From assembly GCA_016219545.1 (NCBI GenBank), contig JACRMH010000049.1:1-47300 (forward strand): a stretch of 47,300 nt of DNA, in the 5' to 3' direction. Positions 7,609 through 15,097 of this stretch are shown piece by piece; position 1 is the stretch's first letter; the number at the start of each line of letters is the position of its first letter. The notes beneath the pieces were generated by a model. The model was not told the DNA's origin and searched no databases. It saw only the letters and a list, made by a program, of their open reading frames with translations. The translations under genes and the position numbers were made by a program. The stretch comes from Chloroflexota bacterium (GTDB lineage: Bacteria > Chloroflexota > Anaerolineae > Anaerolineales > Villigracilaceae).

Positions 7609-9252
7609 TTAGGTCTTGCTCAGTGTGACGAACACCATCGGTCTGCGTTTTGTTTCCTGATGCAGATAACTCTTGATGGTGCTGACGATCTCTTTCTCGT
7701 TATCCATGTCGCCGCCGTTGACGGCCTGCATCACACGTTTGCGGATCTCAGGTAGAAGTGTTTCTGCTTCCGCCGGTGTCACAAATCCGCGCGTGAGGAT
7801 TTCGGGCTCATGCAATAATTTGCCTGAGAATTTATCGAGGCTGATGTCTATCAACAGAATGCCATTGCGTGCCAGTTGACCGCGCTCTTTCATGATGTCA
7901 TGGTCAATGTCGCCGATGGATTCGCCGTCCACAAATACGTAATCGCCGGGGATGCGTTCGCCGAGCAATATCTTGTTGCCGACCAACTCAACGACCTGTC
8001 CATTTTCAACAACGATGATATTTGCTTCTTCGATACCGACTTGTTTCGCAAGGTCGGCATGGCGTTTCAACTGGCGTAGTTCGCCGTGAATGGGCATGAA
8101 GTGCTTGGGGCGCACCAGGTTGATGAGAAGTTTCTGCTCTTCCTGCGCGGCATGACCGGACACATGCACCGGGGCAATGCCGTCATGGATGACATTCGCA
8201 CCTTGCCGTAATAAACGATTAATGGTCTTGCTGATGCTCTCTTCGTTGCCGGGGATCGGGTGGGAGGAAAGCACAACCGTGTCGTTTGGCTTTAGCCCAA
8301 ATTGACGGTTTGTTCCTGCAGAAAGTCTGCCAACGATTGAAGAGGGTTCGCCCTGTGAGCCGGTACACATGATGACCACTTTATGATCTGGCATATTCCC
8401 AGCTTGTTCGATGGGGACGATCAGTTCATCCGGGATTTCCAGATACTTTAATTTGCGCGCGATCTTGACGTTATCCACCATGCTGGGGCCGGCCAGTGCC
8501 ATTTTGCGTCCGCTCTTTGCGGCGGCATCTGCCACTTGTTGAACGCGTGAGATCAGCGACGCGAACGTGGCTACGATCACGCGGCCTTTAGCTTCGGCGA
8601 AGACTTTGTCAAAGGCGGGGCCAATCACTGACTCGGACGGAGTCCAGCCAGGGCGTTCGGCATTGGTCGAGTCGGAGAGGAGCAAATCCACTCCGCGCAT
8701 GGAAAATTCTGACAGCTTGGCAAAATCCGTCGGCCAGCCATCCACAGGCGTATGGTCAAATTTGAAGTCGCTCATGTGAACGACAAGACCGGCCGGAGTG
8801 GTGATTCCCAACCCGACAGAATCAGGGATGGAATGGCTGATGTGGAAATATTCTATTTTAAAGGGGCCGATATGAGTGGACTCGCCGGCCTGAACGGTTT
8901 TGATGTTGGCTTTGTGCTGGGCATTGTTCCGGCTCAGCTTGCCTTCGATCAACCCACGGGTGAGCGGGGTGGCATAGATCGGCACATTGATCTGCTCGAT
9001 GAAGTGCTGGATCGCACCGATGTGGTCTTCATGTCCGTGCGTGATGATCAGCGCGCGCACATGGCTCGCCTTTTTGACCAAATACTCAAAATCGGGGATG
9101 ATGTAATCTACCCCGAGCATGTCGTTATCGGGGAACATGATCCCTGCGTCGACCACGATGATGTCATTACCGAACTCGTATGCCATCATGTTCTTGCCCA
9201 CTTCGCCGAGCCCCCCGAGCGGGATGATTCTTAATTTGTTTTTCTTACTCAT
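7609..9252 (-). CDS. rnj: Ribonuclease J
   Basis: RNase J is a metallo-beta-lactamase/beta-CASP nuclease with 5'-3' exonuclease and endonuclease activity, central to RNA turnover and maturation where RNase E is absent. The 547-residue protein has the metal motif THGHEDHIGA (H72, H74, D76, H77), the beta-CASP elements SDSTNAERPGWTPSE and ATFASLISRVQQ, HVSGHAAQEE, and HFMPIHGELRQLKRHA; the C-terminal domain (about 465-547) aids dimerisation. Length matches Bacillus RNase J1. Only one copy is visible. It is transcribed from a near-consensus promoter about 200 bases upstream, leaving a long leader with a possible attenuator. Confidence 0.97.
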   Translation of the reverse strand: MSKKNKLRIIPLGGLGEVGKNMMAYEFGNDIIVVDAGIMFPDNDMLGVDYIIPDFEYLVKKASHVRALIITHGHEDHIGAIQHFIEQINVPIYATPLTRGLIEGKLSRNNAQHKANIKTVQAGESTHIGPFKIEYFHISHSIPDSVGLGITTPAGLVVHMSDFKFDHTPVDGWPTDFAKLSEFSMRGVDLLLSDSTNAERPGWTPSESVIGPAFDKVFAEAKGRVIVATFASLISRVQQVADAAAKSGRKMALAGPSMVDNVKIARKLKYLEIPDELIVPIEQAGNMPDHKVVIMCTGSQGEPSSIVGRLSAGTNRQFGLKPNDTVVLSSHPIPGNEESISKTINRLLRQGANVIHDGIAPVHVSGHAAQEEQKLLINLVRPKHFMPIHGELRQLKRHADLAKQVGIEEANIIVVENGQVVELVGNKILLGERIPGDYVFVDGESIGDIDHDIMKERGQLARNGILLIDISLDKFSGKLLHEPEILTRGFVTPAEAETLLPEIRKRVMQAVNGGDMDNEKEIVSTIKSYLHQETKRRPMVFVTLSKT

Positions 9253-9453
9253 ATTGTATTGTATACCTCACTGGTTATAAAAAATATTTAAACCGCCTAT
9301 GGCGGAAAAGGTCTAATTAACTTATCTTGTAGAGCTTTGCTGCTTTTAAAAACAAAGACCCTCGCTGACTTGCTCGCGAAGGACCTGCATTACCAAACAC
9401 GATTGTTTCCAAACAAACCACCCAAACCTTGAGTAGTGAAAAGTCAACTAACT
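9253..9453 (-). promoter_or_regulatory. Long 5' leader of rnj
   Basis: The promoter at 9460-9488 predicts a start near 9453 and about 200 untranslated bases before rnj. Read on the minus strand, the leader holds a 7-bp hairpin followed by a U-rich run (9348-9382), then a smaller CCGCC/GGCGG hairpin (plus 9293-9305) followed by T-rich sequence close to the gene. No known riboswitch family was recognised. Confidence 0.55.
9348..9382 (-). terminator. Candidate attenuator in the rnj leader
   Basis: On the minus strand CCTTCGC (plus 9376-9382) pairs with GCGAGGG (plus 9359-9365), one G-U pair, loop of 10 bases, followed by TCTTTGTTTTT (plus 9348-9358). Transcription from the predicted start would stop after roughly 105 bases, either attenuating rnj or making a small RNA. 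Confidence 0.5.
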
Positions 9454-9459
9454 TAGTCC

Positions 9460-9488
9460 AGTATAGCAGGGCAGGGGGGATTTGTCAA
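9460..9488 (-). promoter_or_regulatory. Sigma70-type promoter of rnj
   Basis: On the minus strand TTGACA (plus 9483-9488), a spacer of exactly 17 bases, then TATACT (plus 9460-9465). This is an almost perfect housekeeping promoter pointing at rnj. Confidence 0.8.
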
Positions 9489-9500
9489 AGCGGATATAAA

Positions 9501-9545
9501 TTGCCGCAGAGAACTTAGCGGTGACTTTTGAATTCTCTGCGGCAA
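9501..9545 (-). terminator. Hairpin after the C39-like gene
   Basis: Arms TTGCCGCAGAGAA (9501-9513) and TTCTCTGCGGCAA (9533-9545), 13 bp, loop 19 bases; on the minus strand it is followed by TTTATAT. It probably terminates the gene ending at 9557. Its arm also resembles the CCACAGAG-type repeat at 24619-24670, so it may be a repeat that serves as terminator. Confidence 0.55.
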
Positions 9546-9556
9546 AACCCTCTAAA

Positions 9557-10369
9557 TTACCTCGGCACCACGATTCCATAAGGAGTGCCACCGGCATCCA
9601 CCAGTTGATTCCAGTCATAGCGCTCCAGCTTGTTTGGGAACGGATTGTACAGTTTCACAGATCCCTTGAACTCGTCCGGGACTACTTCCTCCAGAACGAC
9701 CCAATGTGGAGTGCCATTGGGTTTCAGATACCCTGTCGTGCTGTCTATCCCAACGCCGTATATCACACGGTTCTCGATCAGAATATTCGCCATGCGGCCG
9801 GGAGTGAACAACATTCGGCCAGCCATGGGGGAGTATAAAGCCGCGCTGATCGTCTTGGACGGCAAGGTGTAGTCGAATAGCGACAGCATAATATCGAGGT
9901 CGGCGTTGTTTGTCCCGCGTGATCTCCAACTGGGAAAGACACGGGTCACAAATGAAAGCTTCTTTTCTTTGAGTAAATTCAAGAAGTCGTTGAAATCCGC
10001 ATCCCAGCCCGCACAATACGAAACGCTTAAGTGTCCGCACAGATTGTATTGAACATTTCCCATCCACAAAATGTACTGGGCGGCATCGTTCGGGTTTGGT
10101 GTGCCATTCAGAATTTTTACCGATCCTGTCGCAAACTCCTCTTGATATTTATCAAGGTAGCCGGCGTATACCCATCCGCGCTTTTCCACGCCGGCGGATG
10201 GGCGATAGATCACCTCGTAGAATATCTCCGGTTTGCCTTGATAATTTACAGAAGTTTCAGCTACTTTTTCAACTTTGGAATACTTCGGCAGGGTGGATAC
10301 TTGTTGCCCCACAAGAGCCGCATCCCGCATTGGAGCGGAATAGACAGTGCACCACATTATGTCAGTCAT
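9557..10369 (-). CDS. Papain-fold (C39-like) protein with N-terminal SH3-like domain
   Basis: A 270-residue protein without a signal peptide. Residues 5-75 look like a beta-rich SH3-like domain (PKYSKVEKVAE, YEVIYRP, KRGWVYAGYL). The remainder fits a cysteine-peptidase C39-like fold: NLCGHLSVSY with candidate nucleophile C111, FLNLLKEKK, then PHWVVLEEV with H222, and KLYNPFPN with N242 as third residue. Related proteins act as peptidases or bind peptides; the substrate here cannot be told. The ATG at 10369 is chosen because GGAGG lies six bases upstream; an in-frame start 66 bases earlier (10435) has no support. It lies alone between two minus-strand genes. Confidence 0.75.
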   Translation of the reverse strand: MTDIMWCTVYSAPMRDAALVGQQVSTLPKYSKVEKVAETSVNYQGKPEIFYEVIYRPSAGVEKRGWVYAGYLDKYQEEFATGSVKILNGTPNPNDAAQYILWMGNVQYNLCGHLSVSYCAGWDADFNDFLNLLKEKKLSFVTRVFPSWRSRGTNNADLDIMLSLFDYTLPSKTISAALYSPMAGRMLFTPGRMANILIENRVIYGVGIDSTTGYLKPNGTPHWVVLEEVVPDEFKGSVKLYNPFPNKLERYDWNQLVDAGGTPYGIVVPR

Positions 10370-10457
10370 TGGGATCCTCCATGAAAAAAGTATAGCATTT
10401 CGAGGGGGAGGATTCAAGACGTGATTGTAATCCAATGAAAGTCTGTTTTTGTTTAGT

Positions 10458-10787
10458 TTAATTTTCCTTGCGCTGACGTTTCTGCCGCTCCATCATCACG
10501 TTATATTGCAACTGCTTCTCGCGGATCATTTTCTGAATGCGGCTGCGGTCTTTCTCTTCGTAAGTTGTAGTGAGCCTTTCCTTGAGCGCGGCAATCTCAG
10601 TTAATAAGTCAACCTCTGCAGAGACCATGCCTGCATTTTTTAGAATCGAATAAGCCAGGCGTACATCTTCGGGCGTCTCAAAATAGGCGCTCAGATCAAT
10701 GGGCTTGCCTTTGCCTTTCAGGTTATCGAAATCTCCACGTTCCTGTGCCTCACGGATGATGGCTTCGACTGATTTTTCAAGACTCAT
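10458..10787 (-). CDS. DUF1992 (DnaJ-homologue subfamily C member 28-like) protein
   Basis: The 109-residue protein matches the DUF1992 family: IIREAQERGDFDNLKGKGKPIDL near residues 10-32 is the family signature, followed by two charged helices (LLTEIAALKERL, KMIREKQLQYNVMMERQ) that look coiled-coil forming. The family is found beside J-domain proteins in eukaryotes, but bacterial members lack the J domain and their role is unknown. A clear AGGAGA ribosome-binding site precedes the ATG. It is transcribed divergently from the hydrolase-ligase fusion gene; an AT-rich 70-base divergent promoter region separates them. Confidence 0.88.
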   Translation of the reverse strand: MSLEKSVEAIIREAQERGDFDNLKGKGKPIDLSAYFETPEDVRLAYSILKNAGMVSAEVDLLTEIAALKERLTTTYEEKDRSRIQKMIREKQLQYNVMMERQKRQRKEN

Positions 10788-10821
10788 GACTTCTCCTATT
10801 TTTTATATTCTATTATAAAAA

Positions 10822-10850
10822 TTGACAATCTGGAATAACTCTTGTAAACT
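10822..10850 (+). promoter_or_regulatory. Sigma70-type promoter giving a leaderless mRNA
   Basis: TTGACA (10822-10827), 17-base spacer, TAAACT (10845-10850). The ATG of the next gene is at 10857, seven bases after the -10 box, so transcription should start at or next to the A of ATG. No Shine-Dalgarno is present in between. Confidence 0.7.
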
Positions 10851-10856
10851 TTGTAG

Positions 10857-13325
10857 ATGGACATAGACCTCGACCTCTACCGTCACGAAATCAGAGTCTC
10901 TTCCGACCCGCTGGTGCGTCTCTCGGTCATTGATATTTCCCCCGAGCGCCCCGAGCGGACTTTTGTTTTCATCCACGGCTTTGGCGGGCAAGCCAAGCAA
11001 TGGCATTTCCAGTTACATAAATTTGCCTTGAAGAATCGCGTCATTGCATTCGACTTGCGCGGACATGGTCTCTCCGACAAGCCGTCTTCCGGCTATGACA
11101 TGCCCCGCATCCAACTTGACCTGGAAACTGCCCTCGATCTATTGAAAGTATCCACGCCGATAATTTTGGTGGGACATTCCTTCGGCGGCGCCATCGCAAC
11201 TGAGTTTGCGCTCAAACACCCTGAAAGAGTCGAACGCCTTATTATGATGGCGACTGCCGGTGAATTCAAATTGAATCCGCTTTTCAAACTTGGGCTGAAT
11301 TTACCGGTATGGACTCTGCGCTTGATCGAACCGCTCACGCGCAATTGGCTTTCCGGTCCGCCCCATGCGTTGAAACCCTTTTATCTTACAAATCTGTCAC
11401 GCTGGGTCGGCTGGGAAAAATTCAGCGCATTGGCAGTGCCCACCCTTGTCATCCGCGGACACCGGGATGTGGTCTTCGAGAGACCCCTCTTCGAGAAGGT
11501 GGCCGGGTCCATTCCCGGGGCAGAAGATGACGATATCGGCGTATCAGGCCACATGGTCATGTTGGAACGGCGCGAAGCGGTCAACCGCGCGATCTCCCGT
11601 TTCCTTGAAGGCGAGTCTAAAAAATCATGGCGCGATGATTCATTTGTCACTCCCAAACCGGTACGGGAGGAATTGCCTATTGAGCGCCCGTGGTTGAAAC
11701 ATTATGAAGAAGGCGTGCCATATACCATCGGCATTCCGCGCATTCCATTACATCATTTACTGCGCTCTGCGGTGCGCAGATACCCGAACCGTGCTGCACT
11801 TTATTTTGAAGGCGCAAAACTATCCTACCGAAAATTGAACCATGAAGCGAATCGCTTCGCCAACGCCTTGACCGCGATGGGGATCGGCAAAGGCGCGCGC
11901 GTGGTTTTGTATCTGCCGAACATCCCGCAGGCAGTGATCGCATTTTATGGCGTGCTCAAAGCAGGCGCTGTGGCCGTCTTCACACCGCCCATGACAGATG
12001 CCGAAGAATTGACTCGTCAGGTAAAGGAAGTGGATGCACGCGCTCTGGTCACTTTGAATTTATGGTCCGCTATGGCCAAGCAGGTGCAGTCCAATAGCGG
12101 ACTGCCTCTGGTCGTGTTGACCGATGCGGGTGAGTACCTATCCCTGCCGAAGAAATGGATCTCACGCTGGCGCAACCGCGGATTGAATGTGCCGGGCGCG
12201 ATGCGCTTCCGCAGATGGATCTCCGGTCAAAGCGATCAATCGCCGACCGTTGATGTCGCTCCCGAAGATTTGGCGGTGATCCAATTTACGGGCGGTACCA
12301 CTGCGCAGGCCAAGGGTGTGATGCTGTCGCATCGTAACTTGGTGGCGAATGCCCTGCAGACCCGTCATTGGATGCCAAAGGCAGAGGAAGGCAAAGAAAG
12401 ATTCCTGTGTGCCATTCCCTTCTCGCATAGTTATGGACTCACAACTTCGTTGAATGTGCCGGTTTCCATCGGCGCGTCATTGATATTGAAACCTCAATTC
12501 CAAATCCGGGATATTCTAAAGACTATTAAAAAATACAAGCCGACCATTTTCCCCGGTGTTCCGAACATGTATACCGCCATCAGCAATTTCAGAGGCGTCC
12601 GAAAATATGGCATAAACTCCATCAAGGCTTGTATCAGCGGTTCTGCACCTTTGCATGTGGAAGTGCAGGAATCTTTTGAGAAACTCACCAAGGGTAAATT
12701 AGTCGAAGGTTACGGACTCACCGAAGCCTCGCCTGTGACTCATGCGAATCCGTTGGGCGGGAATCGCAAAGTTGGAAGTATCGGTGTGCCACTGCCATCC
12801 ACCCAAGCCGCAGTCGTTGACCTGGCTCGCGGACGCAAGGAAGTGGAAACAGGTCAGATCGGTGAACTGGCCGTGCGCGGTCCACAGGTGATGATGGGAT
12901 ACTGGAACAATCAGGAAGCCACGGACGCTGTTCTTACTGATGACGGCTGGCTCTTGACCGGTGATGTGGCGCAAATGGATGAGGACGGTTATTTCCGCAT
13001 CATCGCGCGCAAGGCCGATATGTGGTATCCCGATAAACCCGGTAAGCCGGCTTTCCCGCGTGACGTCGAAGAAGTGATCTATGAAATCCCACAGGTGAAG
13101 GAAGTTGTGGTGGTTGCCGTGGCAGGGAATCCGTTTGCATTTGTGATCGCGAACCGTGACCGCCCAACACCCGAAGCTGTGATTGCATATTGCAAGCGTC
13201 GCCTGCCTCCACAATTGATTCCGCGCTTTGTGATCTTTATGGATGATTTTCCAAGAACTTTTATTGGAAAAGTTTTAAGGCGTGAACTGGCAAAAAGATA
13301 TGGAAAGCAAATTGCCGGGGAATAG
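10857..13325 (+). CDS. Alpha/beta-hydrolase fused to AMP-dependent acyl ligase
   Basis: An 822-residue fusion. Residues 1 to about 250 are an alpha/beta hydrolase with HGFGGQAKQWH, the nucleophile elbow GHSFGG (S108) and a late histidine (SGHMVMLERR). Residues about 290-820 are an acyl-CoA-synthetase-type adenylating domain: ATP-binding FTGGTTAQAKGVMLSHRN (about 476-493), GYGLTEASP (about 618), TGDVAQMDEDGYF (about 700), and the catalytic lysine in FIGKVLRREL near the C-terminus. The likely reaction is fatty-acid activation to acyl-AMP/acyl-CoA, with the hydrolase releasing or supplying the acid; this pairing is inference. The start has no ribosome-binding site and fits leaderless expression. 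Confidence 0.85.
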   Translation: MDIDLDLYRHEIRVSSDPLVRLSVIDISPERPERTFVFIHGFGGQAKQWHFQLHKFALKNRVIAFDLRGHGLSDKPSSGYDMPRIQLDLETALDLLKVSTPIILVGHSFGGAIATEFALKHPERVERLIMMATAGEFKLNPLFKLGLNLPVWTLRLIEPLTRNWLSGPPHALKPFYLTNLSRWVGWEKFSALAVPTLVIRGHRDVVFERPLFEKVAGSIPGAEDDDIGVSGHMVMLERREAVNRAISRFLEGESKKSWRDDSFVTPKPVREELPIERPWLKHYEEGVPYTIGIPRIPLHHLLRSAVRRYPNRAALYFEGAKLSYRKLNHEANRFANALTAMGIGKGARVVLYLPNIPQAVIAFYGVLKAGAVAVFTPPMTDAEELTRQVKEVDARALVTLNLWSAMAKQVQSNSGLPLVVLTDAGEYLSLPKKWISRWRNRGLNVPGAMRFRRWISGQSDQSPTVDVAPEDLAVIQFTGGTTAQAKGVMLSHRNLVANALQTRHWMPKAEEGKERFLCAIPFSHSYGLTTSLNVPVSIGASLILKPQFQIRDILKTIKKYKPTIFPGVPNMYTAISNFRGVRKYGINSIKACISGSAPLHVEVQESFEKLTKGKLVEGYGLTEASPVTHANPLGGNRKVGSIGVPLPSTQAAVVDLARGRKEVETGQIGELAVRGPQVMMGYWNNQEATDAVLTDDGWLLTGDVAQMDEDGYFRIIARKADMWYPDKPGKPAFPRDVEEVIYEIPQVKEVVVVAVAGNPFAFVIANRDRPTPEAVIAYCKRRLPPQLIPRFVIFMDDFPRTFIGKVLRRELAKRYGKQIAGE

Positions 13326-13364
13326 GGCAAGGGTAAATTCTGAAGTATGAAGGATGAAGGAATA

Positions 13365-14198
13365 ATGAATGAAGTAAAAACAAAGAGTGGGGTTCTTGAA
13401 AACGTAAATTATGTTCAACAAGGCGAGGGCGCGCCAGTGATCCTTACTCACGGATTGGCCGCCTCGCTTCATGATTGGGATGATCTCCTGCCTGTGATGG
13501 CCGCATCGGGGTATGCAGGTTATGCCCTCGATCTTTTAGGGCACGGTGAAAGCTATAAGCCGGCCGACCATCATGAATTTACATTCGAGGCCGTTTTCGA
13601 GCATTTCTCTGCGTGGGTCGATTCGCTTCAGATCAATGAACCGATGATCCTTGTCGGTCATTCGTTGGGCGGCGGGATCGTTTTGCAGTACGCGCTTCAG
13701 TATCCCGAGCGGGTGCGCGCGCTGGTGGTGGTGAATCCGTTCTATGATATACGCCAGCTTTCTTCCGCCATGCGGTTTATTTATCGCAACAAACTGTTGA
13801 ATACCAATTTACTTGGCCTTGCGCCATATCGACTCTTCCGCATCTTTGTGGATCTGACCAGCACCAACTTTTATGCAGGTCACCGTGAACCGCATGTGTT
13901 GCCTGAACGTATCCGGCACCAGACTGCGGAGGATTTTGCGCGGGCCTCTTCCGGAATTTATAACATCCCGTATACGCTTCCTTATTTGACCCTGGACATG
14001 CGGCGTATTAATCAGCCGACCCTGCTCATTTGGGGCAGCCGTGACCAAACCCTCGCGCCTGAATCATTCCCGCGCATTGAAACTTTGCTTCCGAATATTG
14101 TGTCTTCGCATTCCATGCCCGTGTGCGGACATGTCCCGCATCAATGTCATCCTGAAAACTTTAATCCATTGGTGATGAAATTCTTAAGTGATCTGTAG
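13365..14198 (+). CDS. Alpha/beta-fold hydrolase
   Basis: A 277-residue hydrolase with the full triad: S100 in VGHSLGGG, aspartate in WGSRDQTLAP, and histidine in VCGHVPHQ. The HGLAASLHDWD motif forms the oxyanion region. Substrate unknown; esterase, lipase or C-C hydrolase are possible. I prefer the ATG at 13365 (GAAGGAATA upstream) over one at 13347. It follows the fusion gene by about 40 bases on the same strand, so the two hydrolases are probably co-transcribed and may act on related lipids (inference). Its TAG stop lies inside a 27-nt palindromic repeat. Confidence 0.88.
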   Translation: MNEVKTKSGVLENVNYVQQGEGAPVILTHGLAASLHDWDDLLPVMAASGYAGYALDLLGHGESYKPADHHEFTFEAVFEHFSAWVDSLQINEPMILVGHSLGGGIVLQYALQYPERVRALVVVNPFYDIRQLSSAMRFIYRNKLLNTNLLGLAPYRLFRIFVDLTSTNFYAGHREPHVLPERIRHQTAEDFARASSGIYNIPYTLPYLTLDMRRINQPTLLIWGSRDQTLAPESFPRIETLLPNIVSSHSMPVCGHVPHQCHPENFNPLVMKFLSDL

Positions 14199-14221
14199 GT
14201 CACGTCTTAGACGTGACCTAC
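14195..14221. repeat. 27-nt palindromic repeat (12-3-12)
   Basis: GTAGGTCACGTC, loop TTA, GACGTGACCTAC: perfect 12-bp arms. The TAG in the left arm is the stop codon of the preceding hydrolase gene. Same architecture as 7243-7269 and 32587-32613. Confidence 0.9.
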
Positions 14222-14245
14222 TTAACTTTCTCCCAATTGTGACTC

Positions 14246-14303
14246 CCTGAGCGTTAGCGAAGGGTCTCTGAGATAAACGTAGAGGTTCTTCGCTAACGCT
14301 CAG
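14246..14303. repeat. Palindromic dispersed repeat (CCCTGAGC type)
   Basis: Perfect 16-bp arms CTGAGCGTTAGCGAAG (14247-14262) and CTTCGCTAACGCTCAG (14288-14303) with a 25-base centre. One end matches the half-element inside mazG. It is in the 363-base gap before nrdR; the rest of that gap (to 14561) is AT-rich, with TTGACA-like and TATA-like motifs but no well-spaced promoter and no clear NrdR box. Confidence 0.8.
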
Positions 14304-14561
14304 AACGACACTGTTAATTCGGGGGAGAAAATTTTTGTTGAAAAGAGTCAATTCACAGTTAAGCGGGAAGCGGGGTTTTATCCAATTGACTATTGACAAT
14401 TTGTATAGATGCGATTCCACTGAAAAATCCTTATCTTAAAAAATCGAATCCTACATGATTCATCGTGTACAATGCCGAACACATTAGCTATATATACGGG
14501 GATGCAGCGCCCAAACGCCCATATATGGCTCTGACATTTGTTCTAATTTGGAGTAACCTGA

Positions 14562-15011
14562 ATGCGTTGTCCCTATTGTAAACACCATGATTCCAAGGTG
14601 CTGGATACTTCCCACGACAGCCATGGTGGGATTCGCCGCCGCCGCGAATGCTTGAAGTGCAGGCAGCGCTTTAGCAGTTATGAACGACCGATATTGGCGA
14701 CGCCGTTGCTCATCAAACAGGATGGTGCGCGTGAGGAATTTGACCGTGAAAAATTGGCGCGCGGCATCCGCATTTCGTGCGCGAAACGCCCTGTCTCTGC
14801 GGCGGACATCGAGCGCATGATCGGTCATGTGGAAACGCAATTACAGAAACTCGGCAAGGCGGAGGTTTCTTCGCGCGTAGTCGGTGACCTTGTGATGAAG
14901 ACTCTCAAAGAGACCGACCAGATCGCTTACATTCGTTACGCTATTGTGTATCTGGGACTTGATGACCTCCAATCCATCCGTACAGAAATAGACCAACTTC
15001 TCGAAGATTAA
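14562..15011 (+). CDS. nrdR: Transcriptional repressor NrdR
   Basis: NrdR senses ATP/dATP and represses ribonucleotide reductase genes. The 149-residue protein has the zinc ribbon C3-X2-C6 / C30-X2-C33 with RRRRECLKCRQRF, followed by an ATP-cone (about 48-138) with KRPVSAADIERMIG and IRYAIVYLGLDDL. Length is normal. It lies immediately upstream of the class II reductase gene, its expected target, with a strong intrinsic terminator between the two, so they are likely separate units under the same control. No canonical NrdR box was recognised by eye. Confidence 0.97.
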   Translation: MRCPYCKHHDSKVLDTSHDSHGGIRRRRECLKCRQRFSSYERPILATPLLIKQDGAREEFDREKLARGIRISCAKRPVSAADIERMIGHVETQLQKLGKAEVSSRVVGDLVMKTLKETDQIAYIRYAIVYLGLDDLQSIRTEIDQLLED

Positions 15012-15014
15012 TTT

Positions 15015-15066
15015 CAGGCAGGAATGTCTCCGTTGCTGGCGGAGCGGCATTTCTGCCTGTTTTGTT
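15015..15066 (+). terminator. Intrinsic terminator after nrdR
   Basis: Outer arms CAGGCAG (15015-15021) and CTGCCTG (15053-15059), inner pairs AATG/CATT and CTCCG/CGGAG, followed by TTTTGTT. The nrdJ start is 32 bases further on, so the hairpin may also act as an attenuator for nrdJ. Confidence 0.8.
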
Positions 15067-15097
15067 CAAACACCAAACTTTATTAGGAGAGTAACAA

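Noticed and set aside
9348..9453. SRP RNA, tRNA or T-box in the rnj leader
   Set aside because: The GGAAGGAAGCAGCC core of SRP RNA, a tRNA cloverleaf and T-box motifs are all absent; only an attenuator or small RNA remains plausible.
10857..13325. OleB-OleC type fusion for olefin (beta-lactone) synthesis
   Set aside because: OleB is haloalkane-dehalogenase-like with an aspartate nucleophile, while this hydrolase has the serine elbow GHSFGG, and no oleA or oleD is nearby.
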